Assembly (NCBI RefSeq): GCF_039649665.1 | Contig: NZ_JBDJAW010000053.1 | Span: forward strand, 1-42,503 | Length of the DNA: 42,503 bases | Reading direction: 5' to 3' | Source: Microbispora sp. ZYX-F-249 | GTDB taxonomy: Bacteria; Actinomycetota; Actinomycetes; Streptosporangiales; Streptosporangiaceae | In this document: one piece after another, positions 7,705 through 15,572 of the stretch | How positions within the stretch are numbered: position 1 is the first letter of the stretch | How the letters are laid out: every line of letters starts with the position of its first letter | Made by a program: the position numbers and the translations under genes | The notes under the pieces: model-generated | Databases searched by the model: none | Told to the model about the DNA's origin: nothing | Seen by the model: the letters and a program-made list of their open reading frames with translations, nothing else

Positions 7705-7766
7705 GCCCCGCTCTGCTCATCCCGCCCCCGCTCTGCTCATCCCGCCCCCACAGTGCTCACCCCGCC
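7705..7766. repeat. 20-bp tandem repeat, about three copies
   Basis: The unit GCCCCGCTCTGCTCATCCC plus one base occurs twice exactly (from 7705 and 7725), followed by a degenerate third copy from 7745. It lies in the 249-base gap between divergent genes (acyl-CoA synthetase and the IMPase-like gene). Otherwise that gap shows only C-rich sequence. Confidence 0.7.
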
Positions 7767-7857
7767 CCGGGCCCCTCCCGCGACGGCCGGGGCGCCGGCC
7801 CCCAGGGACCGGGACGTCGGCGAGCAGCGCCGCCGGGGCCGTGGTAGTCCTGATCCC

Positions 7858-8652
7858 ATGCCGGTCACGGACGAGGAGCTGGCCCTTACGGCGGCGCAGG
7901 CCGGAGCCGCCGTCGTGCGTGCCATGTGGGGGACGTCGCTGACGCGCGTCGCGAAGTCCGCTGGCGACTTCGCCACCGCCGCGGACATCGAGGCGGAGAA
8001 GGCCATCCTCGACGTCATCCGCACGGCTCGTCCGGACGACGCCGTGACGGGGGAGGAGAGCGGACGCACCGGGCGGGACGGCGCGGAGCGCATGTGGCTG
8101 GTCGATCCTCTGTGCGGCACGCTGAACTACGCCGCGCGCAGCATGCTCGTCGCGGTGAACGTCGCCCTGCGGGTGGGATCCGCCGTCACGGCGGCGGCCT
8201 GTGCCGACCCGTTCGCCGGCGAGGTGTTCTGGACGGACGGCGCCCGCGCATACGTCCGCCGCGACGGTGTGGACGACCGGCTCACGCCGTCGGCCGAATC
8301 GCGGCTGGTGGACGTCAACCTCGATCCGCCGTTCCCGAACGCGCCGGCCTTCCAGGCCGCCCGCCTCCTCGCGGACCGGGGCTTCGCCGAGCGGTTCCGC
8401 CCCCGGGTCGTCTCCACCACCCTCGCGGTGACGTGGGTCGCCGCCGGTCGCCGCGCCGCCTACGTCACCGACGGGCATCTGCGCGACAGCGTGCACTTCG
8501 CGGGCGGGATCGCGCTGTGCCGGGCCGCCGGATGCGTGGTGACCGGCATTTACGGCGAGCCACTGCACACCGGTGCCGGCGGGCTCGTCGTGGCGGCCGA
8601 CCGGGAGACGCACACCGCGTTGCTGGAGATCATCGCCCGCGACGGCAGGTGA
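7858..8652 (+). CDS. Inositol monophosphatase-family protein with altered metal site
   Basis: A 264-residue protein of the IMPase/FBPase superfamily. The metal-site residues GEES (Glu66, Glu67) and Asp83 are present. The signature that normally reads DPLDGT is DPLCGT here, so the second-metal Asp is Cys86. The usual C-terminal WD metal motif before the AAG turn is replaced by VHFAGGIALCRAAG (about 222-235). Ordinary two- or three-metal chemistry is therefore doubtful. It could be a divergent phosphatase, a nucleotidase or a non-catalytic relative. The start is the ATG at 7858. Nothing adjacent suggests a pathway. Confidence 0.82.
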   Translation: MPVTDEELALTAAQAGAAVVRAMWGTSLTRVAKSAGDFATAADIEAEKAILDVIRTARPDDAVTGEESGRTGRDGAERMWLVDPLCGTLNYAARSMLVAVNVALRVGSAVTAAACADPFAGEVFWTDGARAYVRRDGVDDRLTPSAESRLVDVNLDPPFPNAPAFQAARLLADRGFAERFRPRVVSTTLAVTWVAAGRRAAYVTDGHLRDSVHFAGGIALCRAAGCVVTGIYGEPLHTGAGGLVVAADRETHTALLEIIARDGR

Positions 8653-8740
8653 GCAGTCCTTTCACGCGGCCGTCGCCGGAGTGGCCGCGGCCGGACCTTC
8701 AGGACAATCCGATGAAGGAACCGGCCGGGGTGCCGGTGGG

Positions 8741-8884
8741 TCAGATGCCTTCGGGCTCGCCCTCGTCCACCTGGTACGTCTTCTCCCAGGAGGCGCCGCA
8801 GTGACAGCTGCTGTGCTCCAGCAGCTGTCCGTCCTCGGTGACGGCGTAACCGTCGGTGAGCCGGACGTGAACGTGCACGCTCAT
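8741..8884 (-). CDS. Small 47-residue protein with CxC motif
   Basis: A short frame from the ATG at 8884 to the TGA at 8741. It encodes MSVHVHVRLTDGYAVTEDG, then a segment with SSCHCGASWEKTYQVDEG. Third codon positions are strongly G/C, as in real genes here. A Cys-His-Cys cluster followed by W suggests a small metal-binding or zinc-ribbon-like fold, but only two cysteines are present. AAGGCGG lies 5 bases before the start. No family is recognised. Confidence 0.6.
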   Translation of the reverse strand: MSVHVHVRLTDGYAVTEDGQLLEHSSCHCGASWEKTYQVDEGEPEGI

Positions 8885-9057
8885 GGGGCCGCCTTGGTCC
8901 TCGGTGGGTGCCGGCCCGGGGATCCGAGCCGAGAAGGGTATAGAGAACTATGTAGGGATTTGACCGATTTGGGCAAGACGGGCGCGCGTCGCGGGTTCGT
9001 AACAGCCCGGCCGATCCCCGATTGGACGGCTTGAGGCTGAATTCGGAGGATAGGACA

Positions 9058-9069
9058 CACAGAACTGTG
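9058..9069. promoter_or_regulatory. Inverted repeat CACAG-AA-CTGTG before aldo/keto reductase
   Basis: The 5-bp arms are perfect, and a wider imperfect dyad (GGACACA at 9053 to TGTGTCC at 9073-9079) surrounds it. It ends about 27 bases before the ATG at 9096 and may be an operator or a leader hairpin. Confidence 0.35.
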
Positions 9070-9095
9070 ATCTGTGTCCAGAAGGGGGATCTTCC

Positions 9096-9959
9096 ATGCG
9101 GACTCGCCGCATCGGCGACGTGCAGGTCGGCGCGATCGGTCTCGGGGGCATGCCGATGTCCATCGAGGGGCGTCCCGACGAGCAGCGCTCCATCGCGACC
9201 ATCCACGCGGCGCTGGACGCCGGGGTGACGCTGATCGACACGGCCGACGCCTATCACCTGCACGCGGACGAGGTGGGCCACAACGAGCTGCTGATCGCCA
9301 AGGCTCTGGCGAGCTATGGCGGGGACACCTCGGACGTGCTGGTCGCCACCAAGGGAGGGCACCTGCGCCCGGGTGACGGCTCGTGGACGCTCAACGGCTC
9401 GCCCGACTATCTCAAGCAGGCCTGCGACGCCTCGCTCAAACGGCTGGGCGTCGACGCGATCGGCCTCTACCAGTTCCACCGGCCCGACCCGCGGGTGCCG
9501 TACGAGGAGTCGGTCGGCGCGATCCGCGACCTGCTGGACGCGGGCAAGATCCGCTACGCCGGCATCTCCAACGCGAACCCCGAGCAGATCCGACAGGCGA
9601 ACGACATCCTCGGCGGCCGTCTGGTCGGCGTGCAGAACCAGTTCTCCCCGGCCTTCCGGTCCAGCGAGCCGGAGCTGGAGCTGTGCGCGGAGCTGGGCAT
9701 CGCGTTCCTGCCCTGGAGCCCGCTCGGCGGCATCTCCCGTGCGGGTGAGCTGGGCTCGCGCTTCGCGCCGTTCGCCGAGGTGGCGCGGGCCCACAACGTG
9801 AGCCCGCAGCAGGTGTGCCTGGCCTGGATGCTGGCCAAGGCGCCGGTGGTGATCCCGATCCCCGGCTCGTCGCGGCCGGAGACGATCCTCGACTCGGTCA
9901 GGGCGGCGGACCTGGAGCTGTCGCCCGAGGAGCTCTCCCGGCTCGACGCCGCGGGCTGA
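9096..9959 (+). CDS. Aldo/keto reductase
   Basis: A 287-residue NAD(P)H-dependent oxidoreductase with a TIM-barrel fold. The catalytic tetrad is visible: Asp48 (TLIDTADAY), Tyr53, Lys86 (LVATKGG) and His128 (LYQFHRPDP). The cofactor-binding C-terminal part has WSPLGG and IPIPGSSRPE. The ATG at 9096 is preceded by AAGGGGGA, a good ribosome site. It is transcribed alone and convergent with the ACT-domain gene. The physiological carbonyl substrate is unknown. Confidence 0.93.
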   Translation: MRTRRIGDVQVGAIGLGGMPMSIEGRPDEQRSIATIHAALDAGVTLIDTADAYHLHADEVGHNELLIAKALASYGGDTSDVLVATKGGHLRPGDGSWTLNGSPDYLKQACDASLKRLGVDAIGLYQFHRPDPRVPYEESVGAIRDLLDAGKIRYAGISNANPEQIRQANDILGGRLVGVQNQFSPAFRSSEPELELCAELGIAFLPWSPLGGISRAGELGSRFAPFAEVARAHNVSPQQVCLAWMLAKAPVVIPIPGSSRPETILDSVRAADLELSPEELSRLDAAG

Positions 9960-9980
9960 GCACTCGTCCTGGGGATCACC

Positions 9981-10808
9981 TCACTCGTCCGCCCAGTGAC
10001 GGTGCCGGGCCGCCGCGGCCAGCGCGGCGGCCCGCGCCGCCTCCGTCGGGGTGAACGGCAGATCCGGCCGCCGCGCCACCAGCGCGGCGCCGGCGTGCAC
10101 GGGGATGGTCATCACGGCCGGTCCCTCTTCGGGAGCCGGCTCGCCGGGCTCGTGCCACCCGACCTCGGTCGTGCGCAGCAGCTCGGTCATGGCCGCGACC
10201 AGTTCCCCCGGGTCGTCGCGTACGCGCTGACCCAGCAGCAGCGCCTGGATGCCGGGATCGATGAGGTCCCTGACCTGGGCGGGCACGACGACGGCGGCCA
10301 CCCCGCCGGCCCGGTCGACCGCGCGCCACAGGTCGAGGGGCGTGAGCGTGGCCGGGGCCTCGACGATGAACTCGTCCAGCGCGTCGCAGCCTCCCGCCGT
10401 CATCGCCGCGCTGCCCGCGGGCGCGATCTGCAGGGCGAGGATGTTGCAGTGCAGCCGGGCGAACGCCCCGGCGAGCGCGGCGAGGCGGCCGGGACGCTCG
10501 GCGACCCCGGCCCGCACCCGCCACAGGCTCGTGGACTGCTCCGCCCTGACACGGGCGCGTGGCCGTACGGCTCCCGAGGCCGACAGCCGCCGGTGCACGG
10601 CGGAGCCGAGGATCAGGGCCAGGCCGAGGCCGACGAGGACCACCGGGCCGGGGTCCCGATGGCCGAGCAGGGTGGTGATCACGTGGGCGAGGCCGACGGC
10701 GAGGAAGAGCGCGGCCAGCTCCGCGACTTCCCGCCGCCAGGACCGCCGGTGATGCGGGCCGGGAGACGCGTGGCCGCCCCCGTCGGCGGCATTTCTCGGT
10801 TCGCTCAT
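9981..10808 (-). CDS. Two-helix membrane protein with ACT-like domain
   Basis: A 275-residue protein of unknown function. Two hydrophobic segments (about 29-47 and 54-70) are followed by an ACT-like region (about 96-170) with LWRVRAGVAERPGRLAALAG, the pattern of ACT domains that bind amino acids or similar ligands. The rest is Ala/Pro/Glu-rich with no catalytic motif seen. The start at 10808 lacks a clear ribosome site, and short palindromes (10818-10829, GTCTG-AC-CAGAC) lie upstream. A membrane-tethered ligand sensor is a guess from architecture. Confidence 0.7.
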   Translation of the reverse strand: MSEPRNAADGGGHASPGPHHRRSWRREVAELAALFLAVGLAHVITTLLGHRDPGPVVLVGLGLALILGSAVHRRLSASGAVRPRARVRAEQSTSLWRVRAGVAERPGRLAALAGAFARLHCNILALQIAPAGSAAMTAGGCDALDEFIVEAPATLTPLDLWRAVDRAGGVAAVVVPAQVRDLIDPGIQALLLGQRVRDDPGELVAAMTELLRTTEVGWHEPGEPAPEEGPAVMTIPVHAGAALVARRPDLPFTPTEAARAAALAAAARHRHWADE

Positions 10809-10884
10809 AGCACGGAAGTCTGACCAGACGTTGTTACATGGTCACGGTCCGTGGAATGTCGCCCGCATTAATCCGCTTTCACAC

Positions 10885-10903
10885 GGCCGCCGTTCTCGCG
10901 GCC
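10885..10903 (-). terminator. GGCCGC/GCGGCC hairpin after VOC gene
   Basis: A perfect 6-bp GC stem with a 7-base loop, 19 bases beyond the stop of the VOC gene on its strand. It has no T-run. The position fits a terminator. Confidence 0.4.
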
Positions 10904-10921
10904 AGATCATCCGAATGAAGG

Positions 10922-11299
10922 TCAGCCCGTCCTGATCCACAGGCAGAACGGGTGGCCGGCCGGATCGAGGTAGACCCGCACGTCGTCCTGCGGCTGGTGG
11001 TCGGCGAGGGTCGCGCCCGCCTCGGCGGCGTGGGCGCCGGCCGTGTCGAGGTCGTCCACCTCGATGTCCAGGTGGAGCATCATCTGCTGCTCCCCGGGCT
11101 CCGCGGGCCATACGGGCCGCTCGTAGAGCTTCTCGGTCTGGAACGACAGGCCCGTCCCGCCGCCGGGCGGGCGCAACGTCACCCATCCGGGTTCGTCGTC
11201 GTCGATCGGCCAGCCCAGCAGCCGCTGGTAGAAGAGCGCGAGTTCGCGTGCGTCGGGTGCGTTGAGCACCGCCGCCGTCAGGGTCAGGCGTGGGGTCAT
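10922..11299 (-). CDS. VOC-superfamily (glyoxalase/bleomycin-resistance-like) protein
   Basis: A 125-residue protein of two beta-alpha-beta-beta-beta modules: LTAAVLNAPDARELALFYQR near the N-terminus, and MMLHLDIEVDDLDTAGAHA with YLDPAGHPFCLW in the second half. HLDIEV and the terminal acidic/aromatic strand fit the usual metal-binding positions. The ATG at 11299 follows AGGAGG at ideal spacing. Such proteins include dioxygenases, isomerases and drug-binding proteins, and no specific function can be assigned. Confidence 0.9.
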   Translation of the reverse strand: MTPRLTLTAAVLNAPDARELALFYQRLLGWPIDDDEPGWVTLRPPGGGTGLSFQTEKLYERPVWPAEPGEQQMMLHLDIEVDDLDTAGAHAAEAGATLADHQPQDDVRVYLDPAGHPFCLWIRTG

Positions 11300-11398
11300 G
11301 CGTCCTCCTGAGATCGTCACCGTGCCGCTGCCCCGTTGCCCGTGGCCCAATCTCAGGGGATGATCTTCAGGGCCATCCCCTCGGCGAGGAGCGGACGC

Positions 11399-12223
11399 AT
11401 GGACGACTTCGGACACGCACCGGCGGGCATCGATCCCTCCGTCCCCAGCGTCGCCCGGATGTACGACTACTACCTGGGCGGCAAGGACAACTTCCCGGCC
11501 GACCGGGAGGCCGCGGAGAAGATGCTCGCCATCGGCCGCCAGATGGGCAACGACGGACGGGAGATCGCCCGGGAGAACCGCGGCTTCCTCGGCCGGGCCG
11601 TACGGCACCTGGCCCGGTCGGGCGTCACGCAGTTCGTCGACATCGGCGCCGGACTGCCGACGCAGGAGAACGTCCACCAGGTCGCGCAGCGGCACGCCCC
11701 GGGATCACGGGTCGTGTACGTCGACAACGACCCCGTCGTCCTGGTCCACGCGCGGGCGCTGCTGGCCGACAACCGGGACACGATGGTCATGAGCGGCGAC
11801 CTCCGCGAGCCCGGCGCGATCTTCGACGACCCGGCGGTGCGGGCCCACATCGACTTCGCCCGGCCGTTCGCCGTTCTCCTGGTGTCGGTGCTGCACTTCG
11901 TGACCGAGGACGAGGCGGCCGACCGCATCGTGGCGGACATACGCGAACGGCTGGTGCCGGGCGGCCATTTGGTGCTGTCGCACATCTACAAGGGCGACGT
12001 GCGGGAAGAGGTCGTCGAGGCGAGCAAGCAGGTCTACTCGGCCACCCCCTCCGGCGGGCTTTCGGGCAGGTCGCTGGCGCGGATCGGGTCCTACTTCGAC
12101 GGCCTGGAGATCATCGAACCCGGCCTCGTCCCCGTGCAGGCGTGGCGGCCGGACGTCCCCTGGGACGTGCCGACGGACCCGGGCGACTCCGGCATCGTGG
12201 GCGCCGTCGGCCGCAAACCCTGA
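11399..12223 (+). CDS. SAM-dependent methyltransferase, PF04672 (DUF574) family, second copy
   Basis: A 274-residue paralogue of the protein at 142-951. It has PSVARMYDYYLGGKDNF near the N-terminus, VDIGAGLPTQENVHQVA as the SAM-binding motif, VVYVDNDPVVL as the ribose strand and SGDLREP after it. The ATG at 11399 has GAGGAG upstream at good spacing; an in-frame start at 11336 would add unconserved residues. It is divergent from the VOC gene and convergent with the TetR gene, with a 5-base gap between stops. Substrate unknown. Confidence 0.93.
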   Translation: MDDFGHAPAGIDPSVPSVARMYDYYLGGKDNFPADREAAEKMLAIGRQMGNDGREIARENRGFLGRAVRHLARSGVTQFVDIGAGLPTQENVHQVAQRHAPGSRVVYVDNDPVVLVHARALLADNRDTMVMSGDLREPGAIFDDPAVRAHIDFARPFAVLLVSVLHFVTEDEAADRIVADIRERLVPGGHLVLSHIYKGDVREEVVEASKQVYSATPSGGLSGRSLARIGSYFDGLEIIEPGLVPVQAWRPDVPWDVPTDPGDSGIVGAVGRKP

Positions 12224-12228
12224 GCGTC

Positions 12229-12840
12229 CTACCGCAGGGCGCGGGTGAGCACGTCGAGGGTGATCTCGACGACCTCGTCCGCGTCCGCCGTCACCGCCGG
12301 GCCGTGCCCCGCGACGTCCGGCATCAGGCGACGGGCCCCCGCCCGCAGCACGCCCCAGGCCAGCTCGGCCCGCAGCGCGGGGTGGTCGGCCCCGGCCTCG
12401 CGCAGCGCGTCGGCGAGCGGCGCGATCAGCTCGCCGTGCAGCTCGTCCACCCGGACCCGGCACTCGCCCGGCAGCCCGATCGACTGCAGCGCCGGGATCA
12501 GCGCGTAGTCGGGGCTGCCGACGAACTCCAGCGCGGCCCTGCCGTACGCGCGGATCCGGGCGGGCAGCGAGCCGTCCGGCGTGGCGGCGGGCGCGATGGC
12601 GGCACGCAGCCGGGCCGACCAGCGGGGGAGGGCGTCCTCCACGAGCTGCGCCAGGATGTCGGCGGTGGAGGCGAAGTAGCGGTAGACGCTGGAGCGGGCC
12701 AGGCCGATCCGGGCGCCGACGGCCGCCGGGGTGAGCGCGTGCACGCCCTCGGCGGCCAGGATCTCCCGCGCCGCCTCCAGCAGGGCGGCGTGCTGGTTGG
12801 CCCGGTGATCCGCGACGGTCGCCGCGCTGATCCTCGGCAT
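12229..12840 (-). CDS. TetR-family regulator of adjacent MFS exporter
   Basis: A 203-residue TetR protein. The N-terminal helix-turn-helix reads VGARIGLARSSVYRYFAST (about 41-59), and the rest is a helical ligand-binding domain. The ATG at 12840 follows a long GGAGGGGG site. It lies 17 bases downstream of the MFS gene on the same strand, so the two are probably co-transcribed, with the regulator second. The 10-bp inverted repeat at 14460-14507 around the MFS start is a candidate operator. Confidence 0.9.
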   Translation of the reverse strand: MPRISAATVADHRANQHAALLEAAREILAAEGVHALTPAAVGARIGLARSSVYRYFASTADILAQLVEDALPRWSARLRAAIAPAATPDGSLPARIRAYGRAALEFVGSPDYALIPALQSIGLPGECRVRVDELHGELIAPLADALREAGADHPALRAELAWGVLRAGARRLMPDVAGHGPAVTADADEVVEITLDVLTRALR

Positions 12841-12857
12841 CTCCCCCTCCAGGGTTC

Positions 12858-14474
12858 CTACATGTCCGGGTCGCGACCTCCAGTATCCGGCCCGCCCGCC
12901 GCGACCCGCTCCGGCGGCTCGTCCTTCGCGACCGGCGTGCGGGGGAGCAGGAGGGTGACGCCGACTCCGGCCAGCAGCGCCAGCGCCGTGATGAACGTGA
13001 CCCTGCGGGTCGCCTCGGCGGCCGCCTCGACCGCCGCCGCGTGGACCACCGGGTCGCGGAGCGCGGGGATGGCCGCGCCCGCGCTCTCCTCGACCGCGCG
13101 TGCCGCGCTCGTGCGCACCTGCGCGGGCCGGTCGGCGAGCCCGCGCTCGACGGCCGAGCCGAGTCCGGCCACCAGCACCCCGCCCAGGACGGCGACGCCC
13201 AGCGCCGCGCCGAGCTGGCGGACCGTGCTCTGCAGGGCGGACGCCCCACCGGACAGGCGGGCCGGCACGTCGGCCATGAGGACGCCGGTGAGCTGCGCGG
13301 TGGCGAAGCCGATGCCCGCGCCGTAGAGGAGCAGCCACGGCACGGGCCGCCAGGGGCCCATGTCCGGAGACAGGGACAGGCCGATCCCGGCCGCGCCGAC
13401 GGCCTCCATGCCGAGGCCGATCCGCACGATGGCCCGGGGGGACCACCTCTTCGACAGTGGGGGGACCAGCCCGCCCGCGACGAAGGTGCCGAGGGCCAGC
13501 GCGGCGATGACGAGCCCCGCCCGGAAGGCGGTGTAACCGAGCGCGGACTGCAGGAAGAGCGGCAGCACGAGGATCAGGCCGAACTCGCCGAGCGCCACGA
13601 TCACCGCGGCCAGCGCGCCGTAGCGGAAGCTCGGCAGCTCGAACAGTGTCAGGTCCACGAGAACCGGCCGTCCGGCCCGCTCCCGCCGCCGTTCGCGCAG
13701 GACGAGGGCGACCAGCGCGAGGATGCCGACGCCGAAGGCGAACGGCACGGGGGAGACGCTCTCGAACCGCAGGCCGAACAGGCCGGCGGTCCGCCGCGGC
13801 TCCCACCAGCCGTACTTCTGACCCTCGATCAGGGCGAAGACGACGCCGGTCGTGCCGAGCACGGCGAGGACGAGCCCGGCCAGGTCGCCGCCCGCCGTGT
13901 GGCCGTCGCGCGACTCGGGCACCCACAGCGAGCCGAGCAGGAGCAGCGCGCCGATGGGCAGGTTGATCCAGAACGCGGCCCGCCAGCCGTGGTCGGTGAC
14001 CAGCCAGCCCCCCACCAGCGGGCCGACGGCGGCCATGCCGCCGATGATGGAGCCCCACACCGCGAAGGCGATCACCCGCCGGCGGCCCACGTAGACGCGG
14101 TTGATGATCGCGAGGGTCATCGGGACGGCCATGGCCGCCCCCACCCCCTGCACGGCCCGGACGCCGATGAGCATGGGCCCGTTCACCGACGTCGCCGCCA
14201 GCACGCTCGCCAGCAGGAAGACCGCCACGCCCAGGGCGAACAGGCGGCGCCTGCCGTACCGGTCACCGGCCCGGCCGAACGGGATGAGCAGCGCCGCGAA
14301 CATCAGGGAGTAGATCGAGTTGACCCACTCCACGTCGGTGGCGCCGAGGCCGAGGTCGGCGATGATCGCGGGCACCGCCACGTTCACGATCGTGGCGTCG
14401 ACGACGACCATCGACACGCCGGTGGCGAGCACGACGAGAGGGAGCCAGCTCTGGCGGGCGTTTGGCGACGACAT
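12858..14474 (-). CDS. MFS drug exporter, DHA2 (EmrB/QacA) family
   Basis: A 538-residue proton-coupled exporter expected to have 14 membrane helices. The first helix holds the DHA2 motif ATIVNVAVPAI. The loop motif GRAGDRYGRRRLF is the MFS A motif. WRAAFWINLPIGALLLL is the usual mid-protein segment of this family. The start is the ATG at 14474. The TetR gene follows in the same operon, the classical arrangement for substrate-induced efflux. The substrate cannot be told from the sequence. Confidence 0.92.
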   Translation of the reverse strand: MSSPNARQSWLPLVVLATGVSMVVVDATIVNVAVPAIIADLGLGATDVEWVNSIYSLMFAALLIPFGRAGDRYGRRRLFALGVAVFLLASVLAATSVNGPMLIGVRAVQGVGAAMAVPMTLAIINRVYVGRRRVIAFAVWGSIIGGMAAVGPLVGGWLVTDHGWRAAFWINLPIGALLLLGSLWVPESRDGHTAGGDLAGLVLAVLGTTGVVFALIEGQKYGWWEPRRTAGLFGLRFESVSPVPFAFGVGILALVALVLRERRRERAGRPVLVDLTLFELPSFRYGALAAVIVALGEFGLILVLPLFLQSALGYTAFRAGLVIAALALGTFVAGGLVPPLSKRWSPRAIVRIGLGMEAVGAAGIGLSLSPDMGPWRPVPWLLLYGAGIGFATAQLTGVLMADVPARLSGGASALQSTVRQLGAALGVAVLGGVLVAGLGSAVERGLADRPAQVRTSAARAVEESAGAAIPALRDPVVHAAAVEAAAEATRRVTFITALALLAGVGVTLLLPRTPVAKDEPPERVAAGGPDTGGRDPDM

Positions 14475-14507
14475 GTCGCGAACTATAGCAACGCGGTGTC
14501 GCCAAAC
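14460..14507. promoter_or_regulatory. 10-bp inverted repeat flanking the MFS promoter
   Basis: GTTTGGCGAC (14460-14469, inside the first codons) and GTCGCCAAAC (14498-14507) pair perfectly. Between them lies TATAGTT on the gene strand, a possible -10 box, and a partial third copy, GTCGCGAAC. The layout fits an operator pair for the TetR protein of this operon. Confidence 0.5.
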
Positions 14508-14510
14508 TCC

Positions 14511-15464
14511 TCACGAGGTGGCGCGGCGGGCGCGGGCCCGGCGTTTGCCCTCGTGCATGGCCTGGACGCGGGCGACCGGAATCGTGTGGCCTTCCTCGAT
14601 CAGCTCGCGCGGCAGCCGCTGGGGCTCCGGCATGAGCGCGGCCCAGGGGTCGCTGTCGCGCAGCAGGCCCGCCGCCGTGCGCACGGTGAAGTCGCCGGGC
14701 GTGACCCGGTCCAGGTCGTCCCAGGGGACCGGGAACGACACCGGGACGCCGGGCCGTACGCGCGGGCTGTAGGCGGCGACCACGGTCGCGCCGCCGGACC
14801 GGGTCGAGTCGATGAACACCCTGTCCCCCCGGTCCTCCCGGATGAACGCCGTCGTGGCGAGGGCGGGGTCGAGGCGTTCGGCGCGTACGCCGAGCGCGCG
14901 GGTGGCCGCGGCGACGTCCTCCGTGGTGTGCGCCTCCAGCGGGACGAACACGTGCAGGCCCTTGGCGCCGCTGGTCTTCACCGCTCCCGCCAGGCCGGCG
15001 TCGGCCAGCGCCCGGCCGACCAGGCGTGCGGCGGCGACGGCCTGCGGGAACGCCTCGGCCGACGGCGGGTCGATGTCGAGCACGAGATGCGTCGGACGGT
15101 CCCACTCCCCGGCGTGGACGAGAGCGGGGTGATACTCCACCGCCCGCTGGTTGGCGAGCCACAGCAGGGTGCGCCGGTCGTCGCACAGGGCGTACGACAC
15201 CCGCCGCTGGGACGACTCGGCCCACAGCGTGACCGTCCGCACGAAGTCCGGGGCGTAGGAGGGCACGTTCTTCTGCATGAACGGCGCCTGCCCCTGCCGC
15301 ACCCGCACCACGGACAGCGGGCGCTCGCGCAGCACCGGGATGACGCGGTCGCGGATCGCGTCCAGGTAGTCGACCAGGTCGCGCTTGGTCGCGCCCGCGC
15401 CGTCGAACAGCGGCTGGTCGAGGTTGGTCAGCGTGACTCCGTCGCGAACCTCATCGCTGGTCAT
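14511..15464 (-). CDS. LigD-type DNA polymerase domain protein (NHEJ primase-polymerase)
   Basis: A stand-alone polymerase domain of about 317 residues like that of bacterial ATP-dependent ligase LigD, an archaeo-eukaryotic primase-type enzyme that fills gaps during non-homologous end joining. The catalytic acidic motif is HLVLDIDPPS. KTSGAKGLHVFVPL is the nucleotide-binding motif, and VFIDSTRSGG carries the third acidic residue. No ligase, nuclease or Ku gene is adjacent. The start is placed at the ATG at 15464; a TTG at 15500 after GGAGGAGG is a real alternative that would add 12 residues. Confidence 0.88.
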   Translation of the reverse strand: MTSDEVRDGVTLTNLDQPLFDGAGATKRDLVDYLDAIRDRVIPVLRERPLSVVRVRQGQAPFMQKNVPSYAPDFVRTVTLWAESSQRRVSYALCDDRRTLLWLANQRAVEYHPALVHAGEWDRPTHLVLDIDPPSAEAFPQAVAAARLVGRALADAGLAGAVKTSGAKGLHVFVPLEAHTTEDVAAATRALGVRAERLDPALATTAFIREDRGDRVFIDSTRSGGATVVAAYSPRVRPGVPVSFPVPWDDLDRVTPGDFTVRTAAGLLRDSDPWAALMPEPQRLPRELIEEGHTIPVARVQAMHEGKRRARARRATS

Positions 15465-15512
15465 CCGATCACCATGCCCGCGACGGACCGCCGGAATCAA
15501 CGCCTCCTCCAA

Positions 15513-15553
15513 TCTCGCTCAATATGTGAGACATATTTGCTCGAATAGCGAGA
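15513..15553. promoter_or_regulatory. Nested palindromes in the LigD/methyltransferase intergenic region
   Basis: The inner dyad AATATGT-GAG-ACATATT (15521-15537) and outer arms TCTCGC (15513-15518) and GCGAGA (15548-15553) enclose an AT-rich 40-base patch between divergent genes. CTCG-N5-CGAG (15540-15552) adds another small dyad. A shared operator or bidirectional promoter is likely. Confidence 0.5.
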
Positions 15554-15572
15554 CATGTGGAACCGTGGCGGC

